The notes beneath the pieces are model-generated. The model did no database searches. It was not told the DNA's origin and was given only the letters and a program-made list of their open reading frames with translations. The position numbers and the translations under genes are program-made. Shown in pieces: positions 21,795 through 30,660 of a stretch of 35,974 nt of DNA. Position 1 is the stretch's first letter. Each line of letters begins with the position of its first letter. This stretch comes from Halorubrum coriense DSM 10284 (lineage in GTDB: Archaea; Halobacteriota; Halobacteria; Halobacteriales; Haloferacaceae): assembly GCF_000337035.1 (NCBI RefSeq), contig NZ_AOJL01000055.1, positions 3,997 to 39,970 of the forward strand, in the 5' to 3' direction.

Positions 21795-22709
21795 CTACGT
21801 CTCAGTAAGCAAGTTCCGGATCCCTTTGTTGAGCGAAACAGATGGTGTAAACCCAAGCTTCTCCCGTGCCTTCGAAATATCCGCAACACTCGCTTCAATA
21901 TCCCCCGCTCGTGGGGTAACGTGCGTAACTGAGGCACTTGTATCGGCTACCTTGATGATCGTCTCTGTAAGCTCGTCAATACGCGTCTCATGACCAGTCC
22001 CGATGTTGTAGGCTTCACCAACGTAGTCTGTCGTTGCCGCAGCGATATTCGCATCAACAACATCATCAATATGGACGAAATCCCTCGTCTGGGAACCATC
22101 GCCCTCAATGGTTAAATCGTCGCCAGCGAGGGCTTGATCACGAAAGATGGAGATGACGCCCGCATATTCCCCTGACTGACGCGGGCCGTAAATATTGAAA
22201 TATCGCAGTGCAACAGTCTCAACATCGTAGAGGTCGTGATAGATACGTGCGTAGTGGTCAATAGTGAGTTTGTCGAGGCCATAGGGTGAGGTTGGGTTTT
22301 TAGAGTGAGATTCGCTGATTGGGAGCGTTTGAGGGTGACCGTAGATGGCGGCACTGGAGGCAAGTACCACGCGGAAGTTGCGTTCACGGGCGAGTTCGAG
22401 GAGGGTGAGTGTTGCGTCCGTATTGACTTCATGACTGGTTGGTGGGTTGTCGATTGACTCCGTGACGCTGACCACCGCGGCTTCATGGAAAACAACGTCA
22501 ACTGAGTTGGTTAGCTCCGCAAGGACGTCTGGAGCGGTGATGTCTGCATGAACGAACTTTGCGTCTTCGTGGATATGGGTCTGGCTACCAGAAGAGAGAT
22601 CGTCGACGACAGTGACAGTGTTCTCTTCAGCGAGAGCATCAACAAGATGGCTGCCGACGAAGCCAGCACCGCCAGTCACTAGAATATTCGCGTCTGTGAG
22701 TTCAGGCAT
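21795..22709 (-). CDS. NAD-dependent sugar epimerase/dehydratase (UDP-glucose 4-epimerase type)
   Basis: Extended short-chain dehydrogenase that interconverts nucleotide sugars, most likely a UDP-glucose or UDP-GlcNAc 4-epimerase; the exact sugar is not determinable. NAD-binding GGAGFVGSH is near residue 14, the Asp of VVDDLSSG follows, and catalytic SSAAIYG and YGLDK (Tyr-x3-Lys) are present, then RYFNIYGPRQ and the QTRDFVHIDDVV substrate-domain motif. The length (304 aa) is normal. I take ATG 22709 (MPELTDANILV), which gives the usual short lead before the Rossmann strand; ATG 22757 would add 16 polar residues. It is divergent from the GT2 gene, with about 190 bases between. A second epimerase lies at 34316. 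Confidence 0.9.
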   Translation of the reverse strand: MPELTDANILVTGGAGFVGSHLVDALAEENTVTVVDDLSSGSQTHIHEDAKFVHADITAPDVLAELTNSVDVVFHEAAVVSVTESIDNPPTSHEVNTDATLTLLELARERNFRVVLASSAAIYGHPQTLPISESHSKNPTSPYGLDKLTIDHYARIYHDLYDVETVALRYFNIYGPRQSGEYAGVISIFRDQALAGDDLTIEGDGSQTRDFVHIDDVVDANIAAATTDYVGEAYNIGTGHETRIDELTETIIKVADTSASVTHVTPRAGDIEASVADISKAREKLGFTPSVSLNKGIRNLLTET

Positions 22710-22902
22710 TACTGGAGGTTGTTGATGTTGACGTATGAGTGTGTCTTGGTTTGTCATCTCGTGTCATGCTACGTCACCAAAGCTTGATGTTAGTATGATC
22801 TTAATGATACGCCAATGAATTGTAGGAGGCAGTTTCCGGAAAATTTGGGCCTATATGGGGGCATTAAACTGATGGGTAAATTTCATATCAATCAGGAGTA
22901 AT

Positions 22903-24219
22903 ATGGACGCACCTGACGTGACACAGGAGACATCATCAATAGAACAGCAAGCAAAACATAGACCAGCAGTTGGGTTAGTCGCCGTAGACGACCCGACTGT
23001 GCTTGAGAACGTTATTGCCGCCCAACAACGAGGTCTAGACGTGGTGATGGCTGATACTCTTGAGGGGACATCTGCTGTTGTTCGTGCGGCTCGCGATCTC
23101 GGTGTCGATGTCTTCGAGCCGCCCGCCCAAGGGGTTCCTGAGGAGGACCTCAAACACCACCTCTGGGTACGAGGTAGCGCCAGGACCGACGCCGGCATGA
23201 TTATCGCACCGGACAGTACCCGCCGCATTGACTACCAAGCAAGTCTCGAGGCACATACTCATAGCGAGCGGACATCTACAATCCCCGTAGATCAAGGCGA
23301 CGAACTCGGGATTCTCGTTGGCATTCCAGCGTACAATGAAGCAACCACCATCGCTGATGTAGTATCTGAGGCACACAAATACGCTGACGACGTGCTAGTT
23401 GTCGATGATGCCAGTCAGGATGCCACTGCATCGGTCGCCCGAGGCGCTGGGGCAACGGTAGTTGAGCACTCAAAAAACCAGGGCTATGGAGGTGCGCTCA
23501 AAACAGTCTTCGAAGAAGCTGATATCCGTGGTGCTAATCACCTTACTATCCTCGATGGCGACGGCCAACACGATCCAGCCGATATACCAGAAGCTGTTCG
23601 CATACAAGAAGAGACAGATGCTGATATCGTTATTGGGAGTCGATTTGTTGAGGGATCTGATACTGATTTACCCGTTTATCGACGCTTTGGATTGGCAGTT
23701 GTAAATACGCTCACAAACTTCTCAATGGGAATTCTTCGAAGTGAATCTTGGGTCAAAGATACACAGAGTGGCTTCCGGACATATAATGGGGACGCCATCG
23801 CGACACTGAGTGCTGACGGGACAATCGGTGAAGGAATGAGCGCCAGCACGGATATCCTCTATCACGCCCACGAACAGAACTACGATCTTGAGGAGATTGG
23901 CACAACTATTGATTATGACGTAGAGGATCCCAGCAGTCACAACCCTGTCTCGCATGGACTGACGCTTGTTAGTAATATTTTGAAGACTGTTGAGCGCGAG
24001 CGACCGGTAACCACGCTTGGCGTTCCTGGGTTCCTTAGTGCGTTTGTCGGCCTCGGTTTGGGTTACTGGACCTTCTCAAACTACATCTCTACGGGGACCT
24101 TCCCCCTCGGGTTGGCTGTTACGTCGGGATTCTTTGGGCTAGCGGGGATCTTTTCGTGTTTTACTGCGATCATTCTACACTCATTAAACCAGCACCTTGA
24201 TACCCAACCGGTAGAGTAA
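22903..24219 (+). CDS. GT2 family glycosyltransferase, DPM1-like, with extra N-terminal domain and two membrane helices
   Basis: Likely transfers a sugar from a nucleotide donor to dolichol phosphate, the priming type of reaction in archaeal N-glycan or S-layer glycan synthesis. The GT2 domain starts at LVGIPAYNEATTI (residue 138), has VVDDASQDAT, the DxD-type LDGDGQHDP (Asp218, Asp220), GSRFVEGSD and the DTQSGFRTY motif typical of DPM1-like enzymes. Two hydrophobic helices lie at about 374-392 and 403-428. Unusually, about 135 residues precede the catalytic domain, including a Rossmann-like segment (VGLVAVDDPTVLENVIAAQQRG...) of unknown role. AGGAG 4 bases before the ATG may act as a weak ribosome site. 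The deacetylase gene follows 14 bases later, so the two are probably co-transcribed. Confidence 0.88.
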   Translation: MDAPDVTQETSSIEQQAKHRPAVGLVAVDDPTVLENVIAAQQRGLDVVMADTLEGTSAVVRAARDLGVDVFEPPAQGVPEEDLKHHLWVRGSARTDAGMIIAPDSTRRIDYQASLEAHTHSERTSTIPVDQGDELGILVGIPAYNEATTIADVVSEAHKYADDVLVVDDASQDATASVARGAGATVVEHSKNQGYGGALKTVFEEADIRGANHLTILDGDGQHDPADIPEAVRIQEETDADIVIGSRFVEGSDTDLPVYRRFGLAVVNTLTNFSMGILRSESWVKDTQSGFRTYNGDAIATLSADGTIGEGMSASTDILYHAHEQNYDLEEIGTTIDYDVEDPSSHNPVSHGLTLVSNILKTVERERPVTTLGVPGFLSAFVGLGLGYWTFSNYISTGTFPLGLAVTSGFFGLAGIFSCFTAIILHSLNQHLDTQPVE

Positions 24220-24233
24220 CTCACTACCAACAC

Positions 24234-25058
24234 ATGACGGATCTTCGCCGCGAGAACCTTGCGTGGCCAGATGAGAAACGGGTCTACCTGACACTTGATT
24301 ACGAGTGTGACTACGGAACTGCACTTTCAGAGAACACGTACTATGCGCTTTCTCATACGGATGAGTTAGTAACTCTGCTGGAAAATCACGAAATACCATT
24401 AACTTGCTTCGTCCAAACTGAAGTCCTTGATGAACGACCCGATGAAGTAGAAACTCTTCGGAATAGTGATACCTTAGTTAACTTCCACCCTCACTCTCAC
24501 ACGCATGCTCCCCGAGAGGAAATATCCATTGAGGACGAAATAGAACTAAGTACAGCGCGATATAGAACATTTTTTGAAACAGACCCGTCAGGATATCGGT
24601 TTCCAAACGGGAATGTACGCGAACCTGATTACCGTCTGCTTGCTGACTACGGATACAAGTTTGATGCCAGTGTATTCCCCTCTTGGAGACCGGGCCACTT
24701 CAATAACACCAGGGCAGAGACCCGACCTGTCTACTTGCCTGAGTACGATATCGTTGAATTGCCGTTCACGGTGTTCTCAAAAGCCCTTCGTATTCCAACA
24801 GCTCTCTCGTACTGTCAGTTGATCGGACGCCCGTACACTGAGCTGTTGAAACGACGTGGCCCATCGTCAGTTGTCTTGAATATTCACATGCATGACCTTG
24901 TGACACCTCCAAGCTATGATGATCTTTCGCCGCTTTATCGAAGAATCTACGATAGGAATCCAAGTGGGTTTGATACGTTGCGGCATCTCGTTGAGGGGTT
25001 ATTGCAACGCGGATATGCATTTTCCACACTTAATAGACTGCACACCGAAATCGTTTGA
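24234..25058 (+). CDS. Polysaccharide deacetylase (NodB homology) family protein
   Basis: Carbohydrate esterase family 4-type protein that removes N-acetyl or O-acetyl groups from glycans. The three core motifs are recognisable: LDYE (Asp22, motif 1), HPHSHTH (His87, His91, motif 2 metal ligands) and YRFPNG (Arg122-x-Pro-x-Gly, motif 3). The C-terminal half has SVVLNIHMHDL with a late conserved His. The length (274 aa) fits. There is no signal peptide or membrane segment, so it probably acts on a cytoplasmic nucleotide- or lipid-linked sugar. It follows the GT2 gene after 14 bases, indicating a joint step on the same glycan, and converges with the FemAB-like gene. Confidence 0.85.
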   Translation: MTDLRRENLAWPDEKRVYLTLDYECDYGTALSENTYYALSHTDELVTLLENHEIPLTCFVQTEVLDERPDEVETLRNSDTLVNFHPHSHTHAPREEISIEDEIELSTARYRTFFETDPSGYRFPNGNVREPDYRLLADYGYKFDASVFPSWRPGHFNNTRAETRPVYLPEYDIVELPFTVFSKALRIPTALSYCQLIGRPYTELLKRRGPSSVVLNIHMHDLVTPPSYDDLSPLYRRIYDRNPSGFDTLRHLVEGLLQRGYAFSTLNRLHTEIV

Positions 25059-25107
25059 ATCGGGGTTGATGTAGACAAGCAAACGCTAGAATTATATCTA
25101 CAATTAG

Positions 25108-26148
25108 TTAGAGACTAAGATCTTTCCGTATGTGGGGGCCAATAAGCTCTGTTAGTCGGAGTGGCAATCTCTTCCAGATGTTTTGAAGCTTTTCGTATTC
25201 GGAATCATTGGGGTTTGGAAGTTCAACCTCTTCTCCAGGAAAGTAGAGAAGATCATCCAACCATACTTTTTTCGGGCTCATGGACTTCTTATACATGTAC
25301 ACTCCCGACCCTTCTCTGGTACGACCCAAGTCAAAAGTTGAGTAATCACCACTGCAAGCGTCTTCTATCGCCTTCCACATCAGGAGACTACCGCCATTCA
25401 AATCTCTATACTCATGATTAGAGACACCCATCCTATAGAGTTTTCGACCATTCCAGTTGACCATCATCTTTCCGTTGATCGCCTTCCCCTCGTAGGTGGC
25501 CAGATATATATCCACACTATCATTCAATTCAGACCAGAGGTTGTACAAAAAGGAACGAGAATGGGGTGGCGTGCCGTGGCCTCGCATAGTTCTAACAAAA
25601 AGGTTATAGTATTGTTCGAATCCTTGTTTCCCATTTACTTTCTTAACCTCCAAACCTTCCTTCCTAGCTTTACGTACTCCCCTCCGGAAGCGCGAATCAC
25701 AATCATTCCAAACTTCTTCAGAACTTCTGGTAGTGTCAACCTCCATGGTAACAAACCGATTCACTACGTCAAAATCACCAAATGAGCTGGCCTCGTTGAC
25801 TACATTATCGCCCCTAAGAACTAGATACTTAACTTGCAGCTCATCAGCCAATGCCGCCGCTCGCTTCAATAGTGCCAAGCGCGCCTCTTCGTTATCAGCC
25901 TCTACGAGAGTAGAGCCGTATTCAGAGTACGGCATTGACACTAGGTGGTTGTCAAATATCTTACTCTCAATGTGGATCAGAGGTAGCACTCCTACTATGC
26001 TGCCATTTTCTTGAGCCGCAAAGTGATAGCTAGTATGGCTGTAACCCTCACACAGAGTTGTCCACTCCCACGTGTTATATATTGGACCTCCGATCTTAGT
26101 CACAAAGTTATTCCACCTTTCCTTAGATTGAATTTCAGTTACCTGCAT
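25108..26148 (-). CDS. FemAB-like GNAT-fold aminoacyl/acyl transferase
   Basis: 346 aa with the layout of FemAB/PEP-CTERM-associated transferases, which carry two GNAT folds. Recognisable pieces: PIYNTWEWTTLCEGY near the start, GSIVGVLPLIHIES, MPYSEYGS, then FRRGVRKARKEGLEV (the basic hinge common in this group), KMMVNWNGRKLYRMGVSNHEYRDLNGGSLLMWKAIEDA and FDLGRTREGSGVYMYKKSM. In bacteria such proteins add amino acids to peptidoglycan precursors; in haloarchaeal glycan loci they probably acylate or aminoacylate a sugar. The start ATG 26148 has AT-rich sequence upstream (TTATATCC at about -35). It is divergent from the first sulfatase-like gene with a 92-base gap. The substrate is unknown. Confidence 0.8.
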   Translation of the reverse strand: MQVTEIQSKERWNNFVTKIGGPIYNTWEWTTLCEGYSHTSYHFAAQENGSIVGVLPLIHIESKIFDNHLVSMPYSEYGSTLVEADNEEARLALLKRAAALADELQVKYLVLRGDNVVNEASSFGDFDVVNRFVTMEVDTTRSSEEVWNDCDSRFRRGVRKARKEGLEVKKVNGKQGFEQYYNLFVRTMRGHGTPPHSRSFLYNLWSELNDSVDIYLATYEGKAINGKMMVNWNGRKLYRMGVSNHEYRDLNGGSLLMWKAIEDACSGDYSTFDLGRTREGSGVYMYKKSMSPKKVWLDDLLYFPGEEVELPNPNDSEYEKLQNIWKRLPLRLTELIGPHIRKDLSL

Positions 26149-26240
26149 ATTGAATTATAATTCTAAGTTCATCTTTTCGGTGGATATAAAATCACACCAA
26201 TATTACAAATACCTTTTCAATTTTGTCCGGTGTAAAAGAC

Positions 26241-27512
26241 ATGTGTGCTAAGACAGGTTGCTATGACCTCCCAGTAGCAGAAAATCGTGAACTACTTCAT
26301 GTAGTCACAACATTATATCGGTACATGATAGATGCCAATAACGTAGCCATTTTCATGTCTGACTCAGTTCGATGGGATTCTCTTCCTGAGTCCGTAGCTG
26401 ACCAAGGAGTGGCTCTGAAAACCGTCGCATCATCGCTATACACACCGACTGCTCATGCCAGTATGCTGACCGGGCTCTATCTTAACAATCATAGCGTTCG
26501 TGGATTTAGCGACTCATTACCATCTACTCAATCAACCATCCTCGACTCATTCCCGAATTCGGGGCTCAGCAACGTCGGGGGGACATTTGACGACCCTGTA
26601 CAAGGAGACTTCTTCAACGAAACTATCTATAATACGCTCCTCAAAGATTATGACCGCACATCTCTCTCAGAGATTGAGGAGCCCTTCGCTTGGTTTATGC
26701 GTGATCCGGGTGGCCACGCGCCCTACGGAGGTTGGGACCTTTCGCTGAATGTGTCTGAGTCTGTTCCCTCATTTTATGATAGATGTGCGGGTGATGAAAA
26801 TAAAATGAGAGATTTGTATTCAAAAGGGCTTCAGGATTCTGTGGATCGGTTTGAAAAATATGTTCTTGAACCGCTTGAAGACAGAGGTATTCTCAACGAC
26901 ACTCTCATCATATTCCTTTCTGATCATGGTGAGCAGCTCGGTGAATATGGCCATGCCGGTCAGTCATTCCCAGCGACCCCTGAACTGGTATATGTTCCCT
27001 CTGTGTTCATCCATCCTGACATAGAGCCTCCACAGGATGAGGGTATATTCCGCCACGTTGACCTTGCTCCAACAATTGCTGGTCTGCTCAACAGGGAAAA
27101 ACCGACGCCTGTTGAAGGGAAAAACGTATTCGAATCATCCATGCCAAAACAGGGTTATAGCCTCTACGACCGACCCTTCCCATCATTTCGTAATACATTC
27201 AGCTATCAGATACGGAGTACTTGGGATAGCGGCGGCGGTTATGTATTAAATACCTCCTCTCTTTGGTCGAAACTGAAATTGACTGCGGGATACTTGGCAA
27301 AAGTGCCAGCTGGGAGGGAACTCCGAAGGAACCTAAATCCGAAGGGGGTAAAATTATTATTGGAGTCAGAACGAACTTGGGGTGACCCAAACATTGCCAA
27401 AGATGAAGCAATACGGGACCTAAGAGAACTAGATTTCAATTATGGTCAAAAAACAAATATCGAAATGGATGAAGATGTTCAAGAGAATTTAGAAGATCTC
27501 GGGTATTTGTAA
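26241..27512 (+). CDS. Sulfatase-like alkaline phosphatase superfamily protein, Thr at nucleophile position
   Basis: Member of the sulfatase/phosphotransferase superfamily. Metal-site motifs MSDSVRWD (Asp41, Asp46 from ATG 26241) and FLSDHGEQLGEYGH are present. The nucleophile region reads YTPTAHASMLTG instead of CxPSRxxLLTG; aligned on HAS, Thr68 takes the place of the formylglycine Cys, so this is probably a phosphatase or phospho-group transferase acting on surface glycans rather than a classical sulfatase. The C-terminus LEDLGYL is identical to that of the second family member at 32559. Start alternatives are TTG 26223, ATG 26241 and ATG 26325; the last gives the usual short lead to the first motif. 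The gene is soluble, A/T-rich and followed by the GT4 gene. Confidence 0.82.
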   Translation: MCAKTGCYDLPVAENRELLHVVTTLYRYMIDANNVAIFMSDSVRWDSLPESVADQGVALKTVASSLYTPTAHASMLTGLYLNNHSVRGFSDSLPSTQSTILDSFPNSGLSNVGGTFDDPVQGDFFNETIYNTLLKDYDRTSLSEIEEPFAWFMRDPGGHAPYGGWDLSLNVSESVPSFYDRCAGDENKMRDLYSKGLQDSVDRFEKYVLEPLEDRGILNDTLIIFLSDHGEQLGEYGHAGQSFPATPELVYVPSVFIHPDIEPPQDEGIFRHVDLAPTIAGLLNREKPTPVEGKNVFESSMPKQGYSLYDRPFPSFRNTFSYQIRSTWDSGGGYVLNTSSLWSKLKLTAGYLAKVPAGRELRRNLNPKGVKLLLESERTWGDPNIAKDEAIRDLRELDFNYGQKTNIEMDEDVQENLEDLGYL

Positions 27513-27540
27513 ATGATATATATTCTCCTCATGTTGTGCG

Positions 27541-27566
27541 GGTTGGGACATTGCTGAGCCCCAACC
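27541..27566 (+). terminator. Stem-loop after the sulfatase-like gene
   Basis: GGTTGGG (27541-27547) pairs with CCCAACC (27560-27566) around 12 bases, 28 bases after the stop and just before the next promoter. It may end the upstream transcript. Confidence 0.35.
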
Positions 27567-27573
27567 GAAGGGG

Positions 27574-27580
27574 TTATAAT
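27574..27580 (+). promoter_or_regulatory. TATA-like box of the GT4 gene
   Basis: TTATAAT lies 24-30 bases before the ATG at 27604, ideal for a leaderless archaeal promoter. Confidence 0.55.
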
Positions 27581-27603
27581 TCTGTTAAGCGATTTGATGG
27601 AAC

Positions 27604-28776
27604 ATGAAGATAGCCCTCATTCTCTCACAGAGTAATGGAGGTCTACCCCACTATACGGCTCAACTAGCAAACTCATTAGCAAACTCCGAAAATGTGGCTG
27701 TATTTAAACCAACTAACACTACTGCGGACGGTATTTTTAATAAAGATGTAGAAATATTCGAAATATTTGAGCCCCTTTCGTTCTCATTGGTTGACTTCGA
27801 CACTCGAGATATCTCGTTCATCGAGAGCCTTCGAGGCATCCTATCATATAGGAAGATTAGCAAAATCCGAGATTTTGATCCGGATTTGGTTCATGTTCCT
27901 GTGAACCTATTCCCACAAGTACAATTAATGGCAAAGCTGACAAGAATTGACAGCGACTATCCGTTAGTAGTAACCTATCATGAAGTGTACCCGAATAAAC
28001 TGATACCGGACCGACCGATACCAGGTATCGTTCACCACTGGTTGAATATGTTGCTTCCTTCTCTCCGGGAGGATCATACAGTTGTTCACACGGAGGAAGC
28101 GAAAGAGATTCTCGTTGAGCGTGGCTACTCTCCTGAGCGAATTGACATTCTTCCGCACGCTGCGTACGACTTTTTTGACGAACACTCAGAGAGTGTCTCA
28201 CGACAAGACTCTGAACACACAGTCCTGTTCTTCGGAAACATTGTCCGGTACAAAGATCTTGAATTACTCACAAAGGCTATTGAGCTGGTGTCAGAAAACA
28301 TCAACAATCTTACATGCATTATTGCTGGAGACGGAGATATATCAAAATCAGCGCGCGATCAAATTGCACAGCATCCTGACCTCTTTGAGGTGCGGAACGA
28401 GTTTATCCCAAATGACGAAGTCGGACGACTCTTTTCACGCGCAGACGTACTGGCGCTACCATACAGGAGCCGGGACGGAAAAATGGGCCACAGCGGTGTA
28501 CAGACTATCGCGCACTCGTTCGGTTTACCAATCGTAGCCACAGACGTCGGTGAGTTTCCAGATCTAGTTGAGGGCTCTGGGGCGGGTCTGACCTCTCCGG
28601 AGGGAGATTATCGGAGGTTTGCAGACAACCTATTGGATATTCTTCAAAATGAGGAGACACAACGGAGAATGGCTGTATCGTCAAAAAAGAGAGCGAGCGA
28701 CGTCTCGTGGGAACGGATTGCTGAGCGACACTTGGAGATATACGCAGACATAAGTGGCAGACAGCAGGGCTTGTAG
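27604..28776 (+). CDS. GT4 family glycosyltransferase
   Basis: GT-B fold glycosyltransferase that adds a sugar from a nucleotide donor to a growing glycan, in the cytoplasm or at the inner membrane face. The N-terminal domain begins with IALILSQSNGGLPHYTAQLANSLA, a glycine-rich acceptor loop. The C-terminal GT4 domain has VLFFGNIVRYKDLELLTKAI, IIAGDGD, then the donor site region ADVLALPYRSRDGKMGHSGVQTIAHSFGLPIVATDVGEFPDLVE in pieces; the usual EAMA glutamate is replaced by a QTIAHSFG-type sequence seen in some GT4 enzymes. The length (390 aa) is normal. It has its own TATA-like box and lies between sulfatase-like and flippase-like genes on the same strand. Sugar specificity is unknown. Confidence 0.9.
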   Translation: MKIALILSQSNGGLPHYTAQLANSLANSENVAVFKPTNTTADGIFNKDVEIFEIFEPLSFSLVDFDTRDISFIESLRGILSYRKISKIRDFDPDLVHVPVNLFPQVQLMAKLTRIDSDYPLVVTYHEVYPNKLIPDRPIPGIVHHWLNMLLPSLREDHTVVHTEEAKEILVERGYSPERIDILPHAAYDFFDEHSESVSRQDSEHTVLFFGNIVRYKDLELLTKAIELVSENINNLTCIIAGDGDISKSARDQIAQHPDLFEVRNEFIPNDEVGRLFSRADVLALPYRSRDGKMGHSGVQTIAHSFGLPIVATDVGEFPDLVEGSGAGLTSPEGDYRRFADNLLDILQNEETQRRMAVSSKKRASDVSWERIAERHLEIYADISGRQQGL

Positions 28777-28799
28777 TTCTATGAAACATCATCACATAA

Positions 28800-28840
28800 C
28801 TTCCGTTGACGACCCGCTAGCGGAAGAGCATTTTCTTCCC
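28800..28840 (+). terminator. Hairpin with downstream T-rich tract after the GT4 gene
   Basis: CTTCCG (28800-28805) and CGGAAG (28821-28826) can pair, followed by GCATTTTCTTCCC. This resembles an intrinsic terminator; archaea mainly need the T-rich tract. Confidence 0.4.
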
Positions 28841-28865
28841 ATTCACTTTTTGTGAGCTGATAAAT

Positions 28866-29846
28866 ATGCCCAGACAGATACTCAGATTAGTACAGGAATT
28901 CGTGGAACAGGTTCAATCGCAAAAGTACGTAACAACCATTCTGAAGCTACTGATTACGTCTCTTGCTATACTGTATTTGATCCGAATTATTCCTGTAACG
29001 TCAGTTATCTCTCATCTCTCAGGCCTTGGTCGGATCACTGCTTTTATTCTTGTTCTCGCTATAATCGGGCAGAAACTATTCTCGACACTGTCTCTCTACA
29101 CATTAGTTCGAGAAGCGACTGACACTAGATTTCTAACCATAATTGAGATTGACGCTATCGGGTACGTGACTAATTCGGTTATTCCAACAAAGGCGGGAGC
29201 GGTTCTCTCAGTTCCTACGCTATTGCGCCAATATCTTGGTATATCTCTCATTGACGGGGGCCGGATTAAAGCAACCCAATTTGTCTATTCAGCTACATAC
29301 CAAGGTATATTTGCTGTTATGGGTCTGGCACTCACAATCTCATCGCTTGATAGCAAATTGCTCCCTATCTATTCAGGATCATCGGCGCTCTACATCTCCC
29401 TTCCAATATTAGCAATCGTCGCCAGTAGGTGGAGGAGTAGTATAGTTCCGTATCTTCCAAAGATTCTAACTCGATACTCAAGTCGTAGCGGACAAATAAA
29501 ATTTTCCAAAAAAACACTTGTGATTGTTAGTATCTTTACCTTGGGTTATTTCACAATGGTGCCTATTCGATTCTATTTGATAAGCAACTCGTATAGCATT
29601 CACTTCACATGGATTGGCTACCTCACAATCCCGATGTTAGCGTACTCAGTCACTATCTATCCGATATCATTTGGAGGAATTGGGGTTGCAGAAGCGTCGG
29701 GAACAATGTTACTGATCGCTTTGGGAGTGCCACCAGAAATTGCCGCCCCGATCATTGTCACTGACAGGATTGTATCCGCCTATATTCCGCTTACCTTATC
29801 TGGAGTTATAGCTGCTATAGGATCTATTCGATCCGAAGTTAACTAG
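28866..29846 (+). CDS. Flippase-like membrane protein (UPF0104/LPG synthase transmembrane family)
   Basis: A 326-aa integral membrane protein with about eight hydrophobic helices. The family signature is the C-terminal YPISFGGIGVAEASGTMLLIALGVPPEIAAPIIVTDRI in pieces (GGIGVAEA and the following Arg), and the mid region NSVIPTKAGAVLSVPTLLRQYLG matches the conserved P-x-KAG-x3-R segment of UPF0104/lysylphosphatidylglycerol synthetase membrane domains. In archaea the domain occurs fused to AglD-type glycosyltransferases or alone and is thought to help move or modify lipid-linked glycans. No catalytic aminoacyl-transferase part is fused here. Placement after GT4 and before DUF2206 supports a role in exporting or elongating the surface glycan. 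The ATG at 28866 has no Shine-Dalgarno site. Confidence 0.82.
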   Translation: MPRQILRLVQEFVEQVQSQKYVTTILKLLITSLAILYLIRIIPVTSVISHLSGLGRITAFILVLAIIGQKLFSTLSLYTLVREATDTRFLTIIEIDAIGYVTNSVIPTKAGAVLSVPTLLRQYLGISLIDGGRIKATQFVYSATYQGIFAVMGLALTISSLDSKLLPIYSGSSALYISLPILAIVASRWRSSIVPYLPKILTRYSSRSGQIKFSKKTLVIVSIFTLGYFTMVPIRFYLISNSYSIHFTWIGYLTIPMLAYSVTIYPISFGGIGVAEASGTMLLIALGVPPEIAAPIIVTDRIVSAYIPLTLSGVIAAIGSIRSEVN

Positions 29847-30660
29847 TGTTGGATGTCTCGGACTTTCCCCAACCGGTATTCTTGAATTTTTCTTTAATAG
29901 CCTTTCTAACAAAACCCTACTCGATCTACGCACAGAAAAATACCAATCTGCCCGCCTAGGGGAGGTGACCGTCAGTCTCTATGACTCTACGATTACTACA
30001 TATTTGTTGAAGCTGATGATCTCCGCCTCCTACTTCCCGGCGAGAACGGGACTAGCGTAAAGCATGCCCATTGTTACTGCATGATCAATGACAAGATTTG
30101 TCCAGCGGTGACTCATTCCTCTTCGGCTATTGGCGATGTATTTGTTATGTTGACTTCTATTGTGTAACCGTTGTCCAAACGTTGAAATGACTCTATGGTT
30201 CGACCTACCGTGTCTATTTATCTCAACAGTAGACAACCAAGTAAACATGTCCATAAATTTACTTCCACGCAATACGTGATTATCTTGATAACTGAGGTAA
30301 AACCCTATCATTTGTTGCCAGGGCCAAGTCGATCATGACAATATCTCTCCCCTGCGTACCCTGAATTCATCTCTTCGAACTTTGTAAAGACAGCTTCCCA
30401 GTCTTAGGTTCTTTCGCTTTAGCGTATTATTTTGTTGAGGAATTTGAAATTTAATCTATTATCTCGAACCTGTTACTCTAAAGTGTAAATCTTGGTTAAT
30501 TGACTATTTTACGATGGGATCAAGTTTTTATGAACAGATCTAATCATACTCCTGGACCAGATCAAATGCGTGTCGTCCGACAAGCTAACAACTTTGGTCC
30601 AAATCCCAACACCACCTATACCTAAATAAGTAACAACCGACACAATTAAATCAGAGTTGC
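29847..30660. other. 810-base A/T-rich gap without a convincing gene
   Basis: Only a 93-codon minus-strand frame (30030-30311) of unrecognised sequence is present, with no motif. A T-rich tract at 29885-29893 may end the upstream transcript. TACCTAAATAAG at about 30617-30628 may be the promoter of the next gene. The region may contain an eroded gene. Confidence 0.4.

Noticed and set aside
30030-30311. 93-codon minus-strand frame
   Set aside because: No motif and atypical composition; could be an eroded gene but I cannot support a call.
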